Source: Cobetia amphilecti (lineage in GTDB: Bacteria; Pseudomonadota; Gammaproteobacteria; Pseudomonadales; Halomonadaceae). From it: DNA of 64,000 nt. This document shows, one piece after another, positions 51,946-60,171 of the stretch (within the stretch, counting starts at the first letter, position 1; every line of letters starts with the position of its first letter). Below the pieces are notes generated by a model, which made no database searches, had not been told where the DNA came from, and worked only from the letters and a program-made list of their open reading frames with translations. The position numbers and the translations under genes are program-made. The stretch is taken from the NCBI RefSeq assembly GCF_030010415.1, contig NZ_JASCSA010000013.1. One strand, given 5' to 3'.

Positions 51946-52332
51946 ATGACTACGTCCACTGATCACGACAACGCCTTGATTCTATTGGCCCATGGGTCAC
52001 GTGACCCGCGCTGGCGCGAGCCCTTCGAGGCATTGGAAGCCACACTGGCTTCCCGCCTCAAGCGCCCGACGCGCCTGGCCTATATGGAGCTGTGCGATCC
52101 GCTGCTGACCGACACCATCGATGCCCTGGCGGCAGACGGTGCCGCGCGTATCGACATCCTGCCGCTGTTCTTCGCGGCCGGCCGTCATCTGCGCGAGGAC
52201 GTGCCCGCCATGCTGGAAGACTCGCAGCGCCAGCACCCCGACTGCCCCATCAGTCTGCTTGACCCGGTGGGTGCACATCCGGCCTTTGTCGAGGCCTTGA
52301 TCCAGATTGTGGAGCAACAGGACAACGCCTAG
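51946..52332 (+). CDS. cbiX: Short CbiX-type sirohydrochlorin chelatase
   Basis: 128-residue single-domain chelatase (CbiX-S), which inserts Co2+ (or Fe2+, as SirB) into sirohydrochlorin. The two metal-site histidines are present: LLAHGSRDPRW and LPLFFAAGRHLREDVP. It starts 39 bp after the renalase-like stop and is probably co-transcribed with it. It sits beside a regulator of the cobalamin-binding superfamily, but that regulator seems unable to bind cobalamin, so a functional link is not established. Confidence 0.88.
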   Translation: MTTSTDHDNALILLAHGSRDPRWREPFEALEATLASRLKRPTRLAYMELCDPLLTDTIDALAADGAARIDILPLFFAAGRHLREDVPAMLEDSQRQHPDCPISLLDPVGAHPAFVEALIQIVEQQDNA

Positions 52333-52598
52333 ACGGCCGATTTCATGACGGGACCTTCGGCGTCAAAGGCGCTGTGATGCACCTTCAAAACATGCGCACC
52401 GGGGATGCGACGCAGCTTGCCTCTTGTCAGGCTCTGGCGGCTGCGCCATCCTGATGCCCACATGTACAGCTAGTGCACAAGATGCATTGCCGGTATCCCA
52501 CAGCGCCCCAAGTGACGACACTTCAACTTTACCCTGTGTGTCGTCCTCACCTGTGCTTCACCCGGGATGCCTCGTCACCGCCAGAGGTAACACCATTC
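52333..52598 (+). promoter_or_regulatory. Upstream region of the LitR-like gene with phased TNTACA repeats
   Basis: 266 bp without a gene. TGTACA (52463-52468) and TGCACA (52474-52479) are direct repeats 11 bp apart, resembling the pair at 50611-50627. An 8-bp inverted repeat, GACGACAC (52514-52521) with GTGTCGTC (52538-52545), lies nearer the start and may form a leader hairpin. No confident -10/-35 pair is seen. Autoregulation is inferred from the related sites. Confidence 0.4.
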
Positions 52599-53510
52599 AT
52601 GACTGACAAGGCCACGGAAACTGCCAGCTCGCCGCTGTTTCCGATCCGCGAAGTCTCTCGCCTGACCGGCGTCAATTCGGTCACGCTGAGAGCCTGGGAA
52701 CGCCGCTACGGACTGATCGAGCCCCGCCGGACGCCCAAGGGGCATCGCCTGTATGCCCGCGAGGACATCGAGCGGATCGAACACATCCTGCAGTGGCTCA
52801 ACCGCGGAGTACCTGTCAGCCAGGTACGCGAGCTGCTCGACCAGCCGCAGCCGGAAAGCACGCCGATGCCGGACGAAGGCAGCTGGAGTGGCCAGCAGCA
52901 GCTGGCACTGGCCGCCATCGACGCCCAGGACGAGGCGCGCCTGGCCGAGCTGTACAACCAGAGTCTGGCGCTGTACCCGGTCAGCAGCGTGGTCGAGCGC
53001 CTGTGGCGTCCGCTGCTCGAGCAGCTCGAGGAGCGCGGTACCGCCACCTTCGGCACCCGCCTGGCCCAGTGCTTCTTCGAGAGCTTCCTGCGTTCGCGCA
53101 TCGGTGCCCGACTGGTGTTTGCCAATCAGGAGCGTCACGCCCCGCACATCACGCTGACGCGCCTGCCGGAAGAACCGGGCCTGAGCTGGCTGCTGCTGTT
53201 CGCGCTGGTCGCCAGCGACGCCGGCTATCACGTCAGCCTGCTGGATGGCCCACTGCCGTTGGCGGAGCTGCCGCTGGCCGCAGAGCGCCTGCAGGCACAG
53301 GCCGTGGTGCTGGTCGGCACCCAGGCCGAGCGCTCGGATGTCATGCGCCGTCAGTTGCCGCGGGTCGCAGAACAATTGAGCGTGCCGCTGGCCATCGCTG
53401 GCCCGGCCGCCCAGATTCGCCAGCAGGAGCTGGTAGACGGGCCCATTGAAGGCCTGGGGGCCGACCCGATTCAGGCGGTCGCTCGCCTGAGGTCCTTGAT
53501 GGCACGTTGA
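52599..53510 (+). CDS. MerR-family regulator of the LitR/CarH type lacking cobalamin-ligand motifs
   Basis: 303 residues. A MerR winged helix (about 14-82: FPIREVSRLTGVNSVTLRAWERRYGLIEPRRTP, read in part) is followed by a helical bundle (about 95-180) and a B12-binding-type Rossmann domain (about 185-300). In CarH the bundle carries W-x9-EH and the next domain an ExHxxG-type His ligand. Here the matching places read TFGTRLAQCFFES and LPEEPGLSW, so neither is present. This resembles the class II LitR proteins that pair with a separate LOV photoreceptor. ATG 52599 has AGAGGT about 11 nt upstream. The photolyase gene follows 49 bp downstream. Confidence 0.85.
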   Translation: MTDKATETASSPLFPIREVSRLTGVNSVTLRAWERRYGLIEPRRTPKGHRLYAREDIERIEHILQWLNRGVPVSQVRELLDQPQPESTPMPDEGSWSGQQQLALAAIDAQDEARLAELYNQSLALYPVSSVVERLWRPLLEQLEERGTATFGTRLAQCFFESFLRSRIGARLVFANQERHAPHITLTRLPEEPGLSWLLLFALVASDAGYHVSLLDGPLPLAELPLAAERLQAQAVVLVGTQAERSDVMRRQLPRVAEQLSVPLAIAGPAAQIRQQELVDGPIEGLGADPIQAVARLRSLMAR

Positions 53511-53559
53511 TCGCAGGCTCCTGCTCGGCATTGGTTTTACCGATCGCCAAGGAGCCCCG

Positions 53560-55056
53560 ATGTCATCTGACTCACCATCCGCCTCTTCCCCCGCCTCCGC
53601 GCCAGCGGGGGCTACCCTGCAGCTGGTCTGGCTGCGCAGTGACCTGCGCGTACACGACAACACTGCTCTCTCGCAGGCAGCCGCACGCGGCCCGGTCGTG
53701 GCCGTCGTCGCCCCCTGCCTGGCGCAGTGGGTCGAGCACGGTCACGGTGCCAACAAGCTCGACTTCCTGCGCCGCGGCCTGCATGTCCTGCAACAGGCAC
53801 TCGCCGGCTATCACATCCCGCTCAAGGTGCTCGACTGCGACACCTTCGCTGAGGTGCCCGAGGCGCTGGCCGCGCTGTGCGATCAGCTGGGTGCCCAGGC
53901 TCTGCACTTCAATGACGAATATGCCGTCAATGAGCGTGAGCGCGACCGGCGCGTGCGTGAGCGCCTTACCGAGAGCGACGTCCGCCTGCATCGCTACACC
54001 GACATGCTGGCCTTCACGCCCGGCGAGCTGCTGACCGGCAAGGGCGATTACTACGGCGTCTTCACGCCCTTCTCCAAGCGCTGGCACAAGGAAGTCGATT
54101 CCCGTCGTCTGGCGCTGAATGAGGCACCTCAAGTGCAAGCCACGCCCCGCGACGCCCAGGGGCGCGAGATCCACGGCGATGCCATCCCGCCACTGCCCGA
54201 GACGCTCAAGGGCGAGCCAGCGACAGCGCTGGACGCCGAGCTATGGCCGGCCGGCGAAGAGGCCGCGCAGGAGCGGCTGGAACGCTTTCTGACCTTCCGC
54301 GCGCGCCGCTACCACGAGCAGCGCGATATTCCCGCCACCCGTGGCACCAGCGAGCTCTCACCCTACCTGGCGCTGGGCATGATCTCGGCCCGCCAATGCT
54401 ACGCCGCCGTGCTGGCAGAGAACGGCAGCCTCGCCGATGGCGATGTCGGCCTGACCAGCTGGGTCAACGAGCTGATCTGGCGTGAGTTCTACCAGCACAT
54501 CCTGGTCGGCTTCCCGCGCGTCAATCGCCACCGCCCCTTCCAGCGCCATACCGAAGCCCTGCAGTGGCGCGACGATGACGCAGGCTTCGTCGCCTGGTGC
54601 GAGGGCCGCACCGGCTACCCCATCGTCGATGCCGCCATGCGTCAGCTGGTGCAGACCGGCTGGATGCACAATCGCCTGCGCATGGTGACGGCGATGTTCC
54701 TCACCAAGCATCTGCTGATCGACTGGCGGCGTGGCGAGGCCTTCTTCATGACCCATCTCGTCGATGGTGAGCTGGGCGCCAACAATGGTGGCTGGCAATG
54801 GGCGGCTTCCACCGGCACCGATGCCGCGCCCTATTTCCGAATCTTCAATCCGACCACCCAGGGCCAGCGCTTCGACAAGGACGGCGAGTTCATCGCGAGC
54901 ATGGTGCCGGAGCTGGCCGAGCTGCCGGCCAAGCGGCGCCACCAGCCCAGTGCGGATGACTGCCAACAGACGGGCTATCCACGACCGATCGTCGACCACA
55001 AGGCCGCCCGCCAGCGGGCGCTGGATACCTTCAAGGCGCTGTCAAAAAGCGAATGA
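53560..55056 (+). CDS. phrB: Deoxyribodipyrimidine photo-lyase (class I CPD photolyase)
   Basis: Light-driven repair of cyclobutane pyrimidine dimers with FAD. An N-terminal antenna domain (LVWLRSDLRVHDNTAL) precedes the helical FAD domain with TRGTSELSPYLALGMIS, WREFYQHIL, TGWMHNRLRMVTAMFL and NNGGWQWAASTGTD, all diagnostic of CPD photolyase. At 498 residues it is slightly long because of a Ser/Ala/Pro-rich N-terminus. AAGGAGCCCCG precedes the ATG. It is likely co-transcribed with the LitR-like regulator. Confidence 0.96.
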   Translation: MSSDSPSASSPASAPAGATLQLVWLRSDLRVHDNTALSQAAARGPVVAVVAPCLAQWVEHGHGANKLDFLRRGLHVLQQALAGYHIPLKVLDCDTFAEVPEALAALCDQLGAQALHFNDEYAVNERERDRRVRERLTESDVRLHRYTDMLAFTPGELLTGKGDYYGVFTPFSKRWHKEVDSRRLALNEAPQVQATPRDAQGREIHGDAIPPLPETLKGEPATALDAELWPAGEEAAQERLERFLTFRARRYHEQRDIPATRGTSELSPYLALGMISARQCYAAVLAENGSLADGDVGLTSWVNELIWREFYQHILVGFPRVNRHRPFQRHTEALQWRDDDAGFVAWCEGRTGYPIVDAAMRQLVQTGWMHNRLRMVTAMFLTKHLLIDWRRGEAFFMTHLVDGELGANNGGWQWAASTGTDAAPYFRIFNPTTQGQRFDKDGEFIASMVPELAELPAKRRHQPSADDCQQTGYPRPIVDHKAARQRALDTFKALSKSE

Positions 55057-55063
55057 CCCCTCA

Positions 55064-55092
55064 AGCGGCCTGCTGATCTTCAGCAGGCCGCT
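55064..55092 (+). terminator. Hairpin after phrB
   Basis: A perfect 13-bp stem (55064-55076 with 55080-55092), 3-nt loop, 8 bp after the phrB stop. Only a weak pyrimidine-rich tract follows, so read-through into the next gene is possible. Confidence 0.7.
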
Positions 55093-55122
55093 CTTGTATC
55101 CCTCCCCTTCAGGAGCATTGCC

Positions 55123-55623
55123 ATGCAATCGCTACCCGACGAGATGAGCCCGGCCCTGACTCGGGTATGTCGTCTTTACGAAAAGCTGGACAAAACCTCT
55201 ACAGAACTGATCAAATCAGTCTACAGTGACGATATCGTCTTTCGCGACCCCCTGCATGAAGTCCGCGGCCTGACGGCACTCAACGCCTATTTCTCAGGGT
55301 TGTACATGAATGTCGCCGCCATCGACTTCGTCTTTCATCACTCGCTGGGGCCGATGCCTGCGCAAGCCGCCGGCCCTGCGGATGAAGGCAATGCGGATGA
55401 AGGCAATGAACAGGGACTTGCCTGGCTCAGCTGGACGATGACCTATCGCCATCCCCGTCTGAACGGGGGCAAGGACATCAGCGTGCAGGGTGCCTCACGC
55501 CTCGAGTTCCGAGACGGAAAAGTCATCGAACATCGTGACTTCTTCGATGCCGGCGAGCTGCTCTACGAGCAGGTGCCCGTACTGCGCAGCGTGATCGGCC
55601 TGCTGAAACGTCGCATGGACTGA
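55123..55623 (+). CDS. NTF2/SnoaL-like protein
   Basis: 166 residues with the NTF2-like pattern: LIKSVYSDDIVFRDPLHEVRGLTAL at the start of the cone and SRLEFRDGKVIEHRDFFDAGELLYE near the end. Proteins of this type accompany SDR, FAD, DUF1365 and CFA-like genes in many proteobacterial stress clusters. Role unknown; possibly an isomerase or a binding subunit. AGGAG precedes the ATG. A 15-bp tandem duplication encodes ADEGN twice at about residues 86-95. Confidence 0.83.
   Translation: MQSLPDEMSPALTRVCRLYEKLDKTSTELIKSVYSDDIVFRDPLHEVRGLTALNAYFSGLYMNVAAIDFVFHHSLGPMPAQAAGPADEGNADEGNEQGLAWLSWTMTYRHPRLNGGKDISVQGASRLEFRDGKVIEHRDFFDAGELLYEQVPVLRSVIGLLKRRMD
55378..55407 (+). repeat. Exact 15-bp tandem duplication
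   Basis: GCGGATGAAGGCAAT occurs twice in direct succession (55378-55392, 55393-55407) inside the NTF2-like gene and encodes ADEGN-ADEGN in a variable loop. Confidence 0.97.
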
Positions 55624-55793
55624 GCCGCAAGAGGGTTGAGCCCTGGCGACATCCATACGGACACGCCCGGCGTTCTCTGAGTCAGTGCCATGCAGATTCG
55701 CCAGGCCAGGCAGGCAAGACGCAGACACGCAGACACAGTCAGGCACGCAGGGACAGACAGGCACGCCAGACACACACATGCCAAGGAGGGGAA
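55624..55793 (+). other. T-poor leader before the SDR gene
   Basis: 170 bp without a gene. From 55701 to 55793 the plus strand has only two T and consists largely of CAG/GAC/ACA-like units. An mRNA of this kind would be little structured and ends in the strong site AAGGAGGGG before the SDR start. No promoter is recognised. Confidence 0.5.
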
Positions 55794-56618
55794 ATGGCCA
55801 GTCATGATTCGAGCACGACATCGACGACCGCATCGGCGACCGCAAAGGCTCGCAAACGCATCTGGCTGACCGGTGCCAGCTCCGGCATTGGCGAAGGGCT
55901 GGCGCGCCGGCTGCTGGCGGATGGTCACCGGGTCGCCCTGAGTGCGCGCTCCGCCGACAAGCTGGAGGCTATCGCAGCCGATGCCGAGCAAGGCCCCGGG
56001 GAAGCGCTGGTCGTGACGCTCGACCTCACCGACCGTGAGGCCATCCGCGCGGCGGCCAGCCAGATAGAGGCCCGCTTTGGTGGACTCGACCTTGCACTGC
56101 TCAACGCTGGCACCTGCGAATATCTGGATGCACGGGAATTCGAGGCAGACCTGGTCCACCGCGTGTTCGCGACCAACTTCCAGGCCGCCGTGGATGTGAT
56201 CGAAAGCGCCTTGCCGCTGCTGCGCATGGCAGCGGCAGACGGCGGTGAGCGGCCGCAGCTGGCAGCGGTCTCCAGTGCCTCGGCCTACCTGCCGTTGCCA
56301 CGCGCGGAGGCGTATGGCGCCTCCAAGGCCGCCGTGAGCTACTTCCTGGAGTCGCTGCGACTGGACCTCGACAACCAGGGCATCGATGTCAGCGTGATTC
56401 ACCCCGGCTTCGTCAAGACACCGCTGACCGAGCGCAATGACTTCCCGATGCCGATGCAGGTCACTGTCGAGCAGGCGGTCGAGGCGATCGTGGCGGGGCT
56501 CGCGCGTCATCGGCTCGACATCCATTTCCCGCGACGCTTCACGCTGCTGGTCAAGTTGCTGGGCATCCTGCCCGCCCCCTTGCGACGCAGCATCGGTCTA
56601 CGCATGACCCGCGACTGA
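55794..56618 (+). CDS. Short-chain dehydrogenase/reductase
   Basis: Classical SDR, 274 residues. It has cofactor motif TGASSGIG (26-33), LNAG, a catalytic Ser in SSASAY and the YGASK active site. ALSARSADKLEA after the second strand suggests NADP preference. A 20-residue Ser/Thr/Ala N-terminus precedes the fold and the C-terminus is hydrophobic and basic (LVKLLGILPAPLRRSIG), hinting at membrane association. The ribosome binding site is near-ideal. It is first of the SDR, FAD, DUF1365, CFA-like, DUF2878 set. Confidence 0.88.
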   Translation: MASHDSSTTSTTASATAKARKRIWLTGASSGIGEGLARRLLADGHRVALSARSADKLEAIAADAEQGPGEALVVTLDLTDREAIRAAASQIEARFGGLDLALLNAGTCEYLDAREFEADLVHRVFATNFQAAVDVIESALPLLRMAAADGGERPQLAAVSSASAYLPLPRAEAYGASKAAVSYFLESLRLDLDNQGIDVSVIHPGFVKTPLTERNDFPMPMQVTVEQAVEAIVAGLARHRLDIHFPRRFTLLVKLLGILPAPLRRSIGLRMTRD

Positions 56619-56713
56619 CCGGCGGCAGGCAAGACCGACGAGACCTGCCCGCGCCGAATACCCGGCAACGCTTCTGCTCATGACGACATGGTGCGTTCTT
56701 CTTCTGGAGTGGC

Positions 56714-58060
56714 ATGAACACGACAACGACCTACGCGACAGCGCCTCTACCCCGCAAGCGCATTGCCGTCATCGGCAGCGGCATCAGCGGCATGTCAGCG
56801 GCCTACTACCTGAGTCGCAAGCATGAAGTGCATGTCTTCGAGTCAGCCGAGCGCCTGGGCGGCCACACCGCCACCATGGATGTGCAGTGCGCCGATGGCA
56901 GCGACTGGGCCATCGACACCGGCTTCATCGTCTTCAATGACCGCACCTACCCGCATTTCCAGCGCCTGCTGGAACGCCTCGACGTGGCCTATCAGCCCAC
57001 CGAGATGAGCTTCTCGGTGCACACCACCGCCGAGGACTTCGAGTACAACGGCCATACCCTGCTGTCGCTGTTCGCCCAGAAGCGCAATCTGCTGCGCCCG
57101 CGTTTCTATCGCCTGCTGCGCGACATCCTGCGCTTCAACAAGCAGGCTGCCGCCGATCTGGACGACGGCAAGCTCGCCGAGGGCGCGACCCTGGGCAGCT
57201 ATCTGGATGCCAATGGCTATTCGCAGGTATTCCGTGAGCATTACCTGCTGCCGATGGGCGCGGCGATCTGGTCCGCCAGCATCGCGGACATCGCGCAATT
57301 CCCGCTGCTGTTCTTCGTGCGCTTCTTCCGCCATCACGGCCTGCTGTCGGTCAATGACCGCCCACAGTGGTTCACGCTGGTCGGTGGCTCGCGCGCCTAT
57401 ATCGCGCCGCTGACCGAAGGCTACGCCGAGCGCATTCGCCTCAACAGCAAGATCACCCGGGTCCTGCGCGACGCCGACGGCGTGACGCTTGAGCATGCCG
57501 ATGGCCGCCGTGAACGCTTCGACCAGGTGGTGATGGCGTGTCATGCGCCGCAGGCACTGGCGCTGCTCGGCGATGCCAGCGAGCAGGAGCGCGCGGTGCT
57601 GGGGGCGATCACGACCCAGCGCAATGAGGTGGTGATGCATACCGACACCTCGCTGCTGCCCAGGCGCAAGGCGGCCTGGGCGAGCTGGAACTACCGCCTC
57701 GATGGACGCGACGACGCCCAGCGGGCCAGCGTCACCTATGACATGAACATCCTGCAACGCCTTGATGAGCGCGAGCACACGCCCCGCGAGACCTTCTGCA
57801 TCACGCTCAATGACAGCGACGCGATTGATCCCGCTCGGGTACTGGGCCGTTATGCCTATGACCACCCGCGCTTCACGCTGGCCGCCGAAGCCGCCAAGGC
57901 GCGCTTCACGCAGATTTCCGGCGCGCAGGCCAAGGAGGACGGCGCGGTGGGCCGCACCCATTTCTGTGGCGCCTGGTGGCGCAACGGCTTTCACGAGGAT
58001 GGCGTATGGAGTGCGCTGCGGGTCGCCGAGGCACTGGGTGCGCGCGAGGCAGACGATTGA
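56714..58060 (+). CDS. FAD-dependent amine-oxidase/phytoene-desaturase-like oxidoreductase
   Basis: 448 residues. It starts with the dinucleotide motif IAVIGSGISGMSAAYYLS and VFESAERLGGHT, and keeps IDTGFIVFNDRTYPHF and FCGAWWRNGFHEDGVWSALRVAE, which mark the NAD/FAD subgroup always found next to DUF1365 and CFA-like genes. It may reduce or desaturate a lipid or carotenoid-like substrate. GGAG precedes the ATG. The stop overlaps the proposed TTG start of the next gene. Confidence 0.88.
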   Translation: MNTTTTYATAPLPRKRIAVIGSGISGMSAAYYLSRKHEVHVFESAERLGGHTATMDVQCADGSDWAIDTGFIVFNDRTYPHFQRLLERLDVAYQPTEMSFSVHTTAEDFEYNGHTLLSLFAQKRNLLRPRFYRLLRDILRFNKQAAADLDDGKLAEGATLGSYLDANGYSQVFREHYLLPMGAAIWSASIADIAQFPLLFFVRFFRHHGLLSVNDRPQWFTLVGGSRAYIAPLTEGYAERIRLNSKITRVLRDADGVTLEHADGRRERFDQVVMACHAPQALALLGDASEQERAVLGAITTQRNEVVMHTDTSLLPRRKAAWASWNYRLDGRDDAQRASVTYDMNILQRLDEREHTPRETFCITLNDSDAIDPARVLGRYAYDHPRFTLAAEAAKARFTQISGAQAKEDGAVGRTHFCGAWWRNGFHEDGVWSALRVAEALGAREADD

Positions 58061-58875
58061 AGGCGCCCGCCAGCCGCATCGGCTATGGCACGCTGCGCCA
58101 CCGTCGCCACGCGCCGCGCCAGCATGCCTTTCGCTATCGCGTCGCCATGGCATGGCTGGCACTGGATGAGCTGCCGACGCTGATGGCCGGCACGCGCCTG
58201 GTGAGCGCCAGTCACGCCGCGCCACTGGCCTTTCGCGACAGTGACCATCTGCCGGCCGCGGTCCACGACATTGCCGATGGCCCACTCGAGGAACGGGTGC
58301 GCGCCGCCTGCCAGCGTGAGCTTGCCCGCAGTGGTGATCACGCGCCGCTGCCGCAGGGGCGCATCTTTCTGCTGACCCAGCTGCGCCACTTCGGGATCGG
58401 CTTCAATCCGATTCGCCTCTATTACCTCTATCACGCCTCAGGCCAGCTGGGCGCCGTGCTCGGTGAGGTGACCAATATCCCCTGGGGAGAGCGCGTGCTG
58501 TATGCCGCCCGTACGGCCCCGCAGCGACGCATGCAGGCGGCGCAGTTCGACAAGCGCATGCATGTCTCGCCCTTCATGCCGATGGGCATGCGCTATCACT
58601 GGCGCTTCAATGACCCCAGCGCGGATGAGCTGTTGCTGCACATGGAAAATCACCCCCTCTCCGGGGATACGGCGCGGAAAGCGCAGCACTCGCTGTTCGA
58701 TGCCAGCCTGAGCCTGCATCTGGAACCGGCTACCCCGCGCGCCTTTCATCGCCTGCTGCTGCGTTTCCCCTGGATGACGCTCAAGACGGTCGCAGGCATT
58801 CATTTCGAGGCGCTGCGTCTGGCGCTCAAGCGCGTGCCGATCTTCGACCATCCGCGCTCGCCGTCTTCATCATGA
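58057..58875 (+). CDS. DUF1365 family protein
   Basis: 272 residues if begun at TTG 58057, which overlaps the previous stop (TTGA) and has GAGG 7 nt upstream. No ATG or GTG lies before the conserved start, and the first in-frame ATG (58147) would remove the conserved YGTLRHRRHAPRQHAFRY. Other family segments are FGIGFNPIRLYYLY, EVTNIPWGER, KRMHVSPFMPMGMRYHWRF and a C-terminal basic helix. Members are tied to CFA-like enzymes, and a DUF1365 protein is reported to be needed for furan fatty acids in Rhodobacter. The biochemical step is unknown to me. Confidence 0.87.
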   Translation: MKAPASRIGYGTLRHRRHAPRQHAFRYRVAMAWLALDELPTLMAGTRLVSASHAAPLAFRDSDHLPAAVHDIADGPLEERVRAACQRELARSGDHAPLPQGRIFLLTQLRHFGIGFNPIRLYYLYHASGQLGAVLGEVTNIPWGERVLYAARTAPQRRMQAAQFDKRMHVSPFMPMGMRYHWRFNDPSADELLLHMENHPLSGDTARKAQHSLFDASLSLHLEPATPRAFHRLLLRFPWMTLKTVAGIHFEALRLALKRVPIFDHPRSPSSS

Positions 58876-58885
58876 GGAACTCATC

Positions 58886-60169
58886 ATGAGCCAATTCGAA
58901 CCCGCTCCCCCCACATTGGCCACGACCCGGGCACCAGCGGACCGCCTGACGCGGCTGCTGCGGCCACGCCTGCTGCGCATGCTCGACAAGCTCGAGGGTG
59001 GCAGCCTGACGGTGCTGGAAGGTCGTGAGCGCCACGTGCTGGGCAAGGGCGGCGCGCGTAACGTCACGCTGCGTATCCATGACTCACGCGCCTGGCGGCG
59101 CATGGCACTGGGTGGCACCGTCGCGGCGGCGGAGGCCTACATGGATGGCCAGTGGGAGACGGATGATCTGGTCGGGCTGGTGCGCCTGTTCGCCTACAAC
59201 CTCGAACAGGTCAATGACTCGGTGGACAGCGGGACGTCGCGCCTGTCCAAGTGGGCGCTGAGCGTCGCCTACGCGCTGGCGCGCAATACGCTGGCGGGTT
59301 CGAAGCGCAATATCTCGGCGCATTACGATCTCGGCAATGATCTCTTCGAGCTGTTTCTCGATCGCGAGCACCGCATGTATTCCGCGGCGGTGTTCCCCTA
59401 TCCCGAAGCCAGTCTGGAGGCGGCCTCGACCCACAAGCTGGAGAAGCTGTTCAACCTGCTGGAACTGGGGCCACAGCATCACTTGCTGGAAATCGGCACC
59501 GGCTGGGGCGGGCTGGCGATCCATGCCGCAAGAACACGCGGCTGCCGCGTGACCACCACGACCATCTCCGATGAGCAGTACGCCTATACCAGGGCGCGCA
59601 TCGCCGCGGAAGGGCTGGAGGATCGCATCACGCTGCTCAAGGAAGACTACCGGGCACTGGAAGGTCGCTTCGATCGCATCGTCTCGGTGGAGATGATCGA
59701 GGCGGTCGGCCATCAGTATCTGCCGACCTACCTGAAGACCCTCGAGCGCCTGCTCGAACCGGCAGGCCTGATCGCGCTGCAGGCCATCACGATTCGCGAT
59801 CAGCGCTTCGTGGCCGCCAGCCGCGAGATGGACTTCATCAAGCGCTACATCTTCCCCGGCGGCTTCCTGCCGTCCCATGCGGCGATTCTCACCGCCATGC
59901 AGCAGGATACCCAGCTGAACCTGTTGCAGCTCGAGGATATCGGCCTGCACTACGCCGCCACGCTCAAGGCCTGGGGGCAGCGCTTCGAGGCGCGTCTCGG
60001 GGAGGTCTATGCGCAGGGCTACGACGAGCGCTTCGTGCGCATGTGGCGTTACTACCTGGCGTACTGCGAGGGGGGCTTCCGCGAGCGCACCATCGGCACC
60101 TGTCAGCTGCTGCTGGGGGGGCCGGGGGCGCGTCCGGTACAGGCGGGGCTCCAGGATTGGGACGCCTGA
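58886..60169 (+). CDS. Cyclopropane-fatty-acid-synthase-like methyltransferase
   Basis: 427 residues. An N-terminal lipid-binding region (about 20-130) precedes a SAM-dependent methyltransferase core with LEIGTGWGGLA (201-211), HYDLGNDLFELFLD and FVRMWRYYLAYCEGGF. By hand alignment with E. coli Cfa, the bicarbonate ligands Cys139 and His266 are Ala167 and Gln299 here, while Glu239, Ile268 and the late Tyr are kept (E272, I301, HYAATLKAW). It may therefore methylate an acyl double bond without forming the ring, as the UfaM/UfaO-type proteins do. AGGAAC lies 7 nt before the ATG. It starts 10 bp after the DUF1365 stop. Confidence 0.9.
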   Translation: MSQFEPAPPTLATTRAPADRLTRLLRPRLLRMLDKLEGGSLTVLEGRERHVLGKGGARNVTLRIHDSRAWRRMALGGTVAAAEAYMDGQWETDDLVGLVRLFAYNLEQVNDSVDSGTSRLSKWALSVAYALARNTLAGSKRNISAHYDLGNDLFELFLDREHRMYSAAVFPYPEASLEAASTHKLEKLFNLLELGPQHHLLEIGTGWGGLAIHAARTRGCRVTTTTISDEQYAYTRARIAAEGLEDRITLLKEDYRALEGRFDRIVSVEMIEAVGHQYLPTYLKTLERLLEPAGLIALQAITIRDQRFVAASREMDFIKRYIFPGGFLPSHAAILTAMQQDTQLNLLQLEDIGLHYAATLKAWGQRFEARLGEVYAQGYDERFVRMWRYYLAYCEGGFRERTIGTCQLLLGGPGARPVQAGLQDWDA

Positions 60170-60171
60170 AC

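Noticed and set aside
55621..55640. Missing ECF sigma/ChrR pair next to the lipid cluster
   Set aside because: I looked for a small sigma factor and a cupin anti-sigma gene around the NTF2-like and SDR genes and found none in either strand, so a sigmaE-type control was not proposed.
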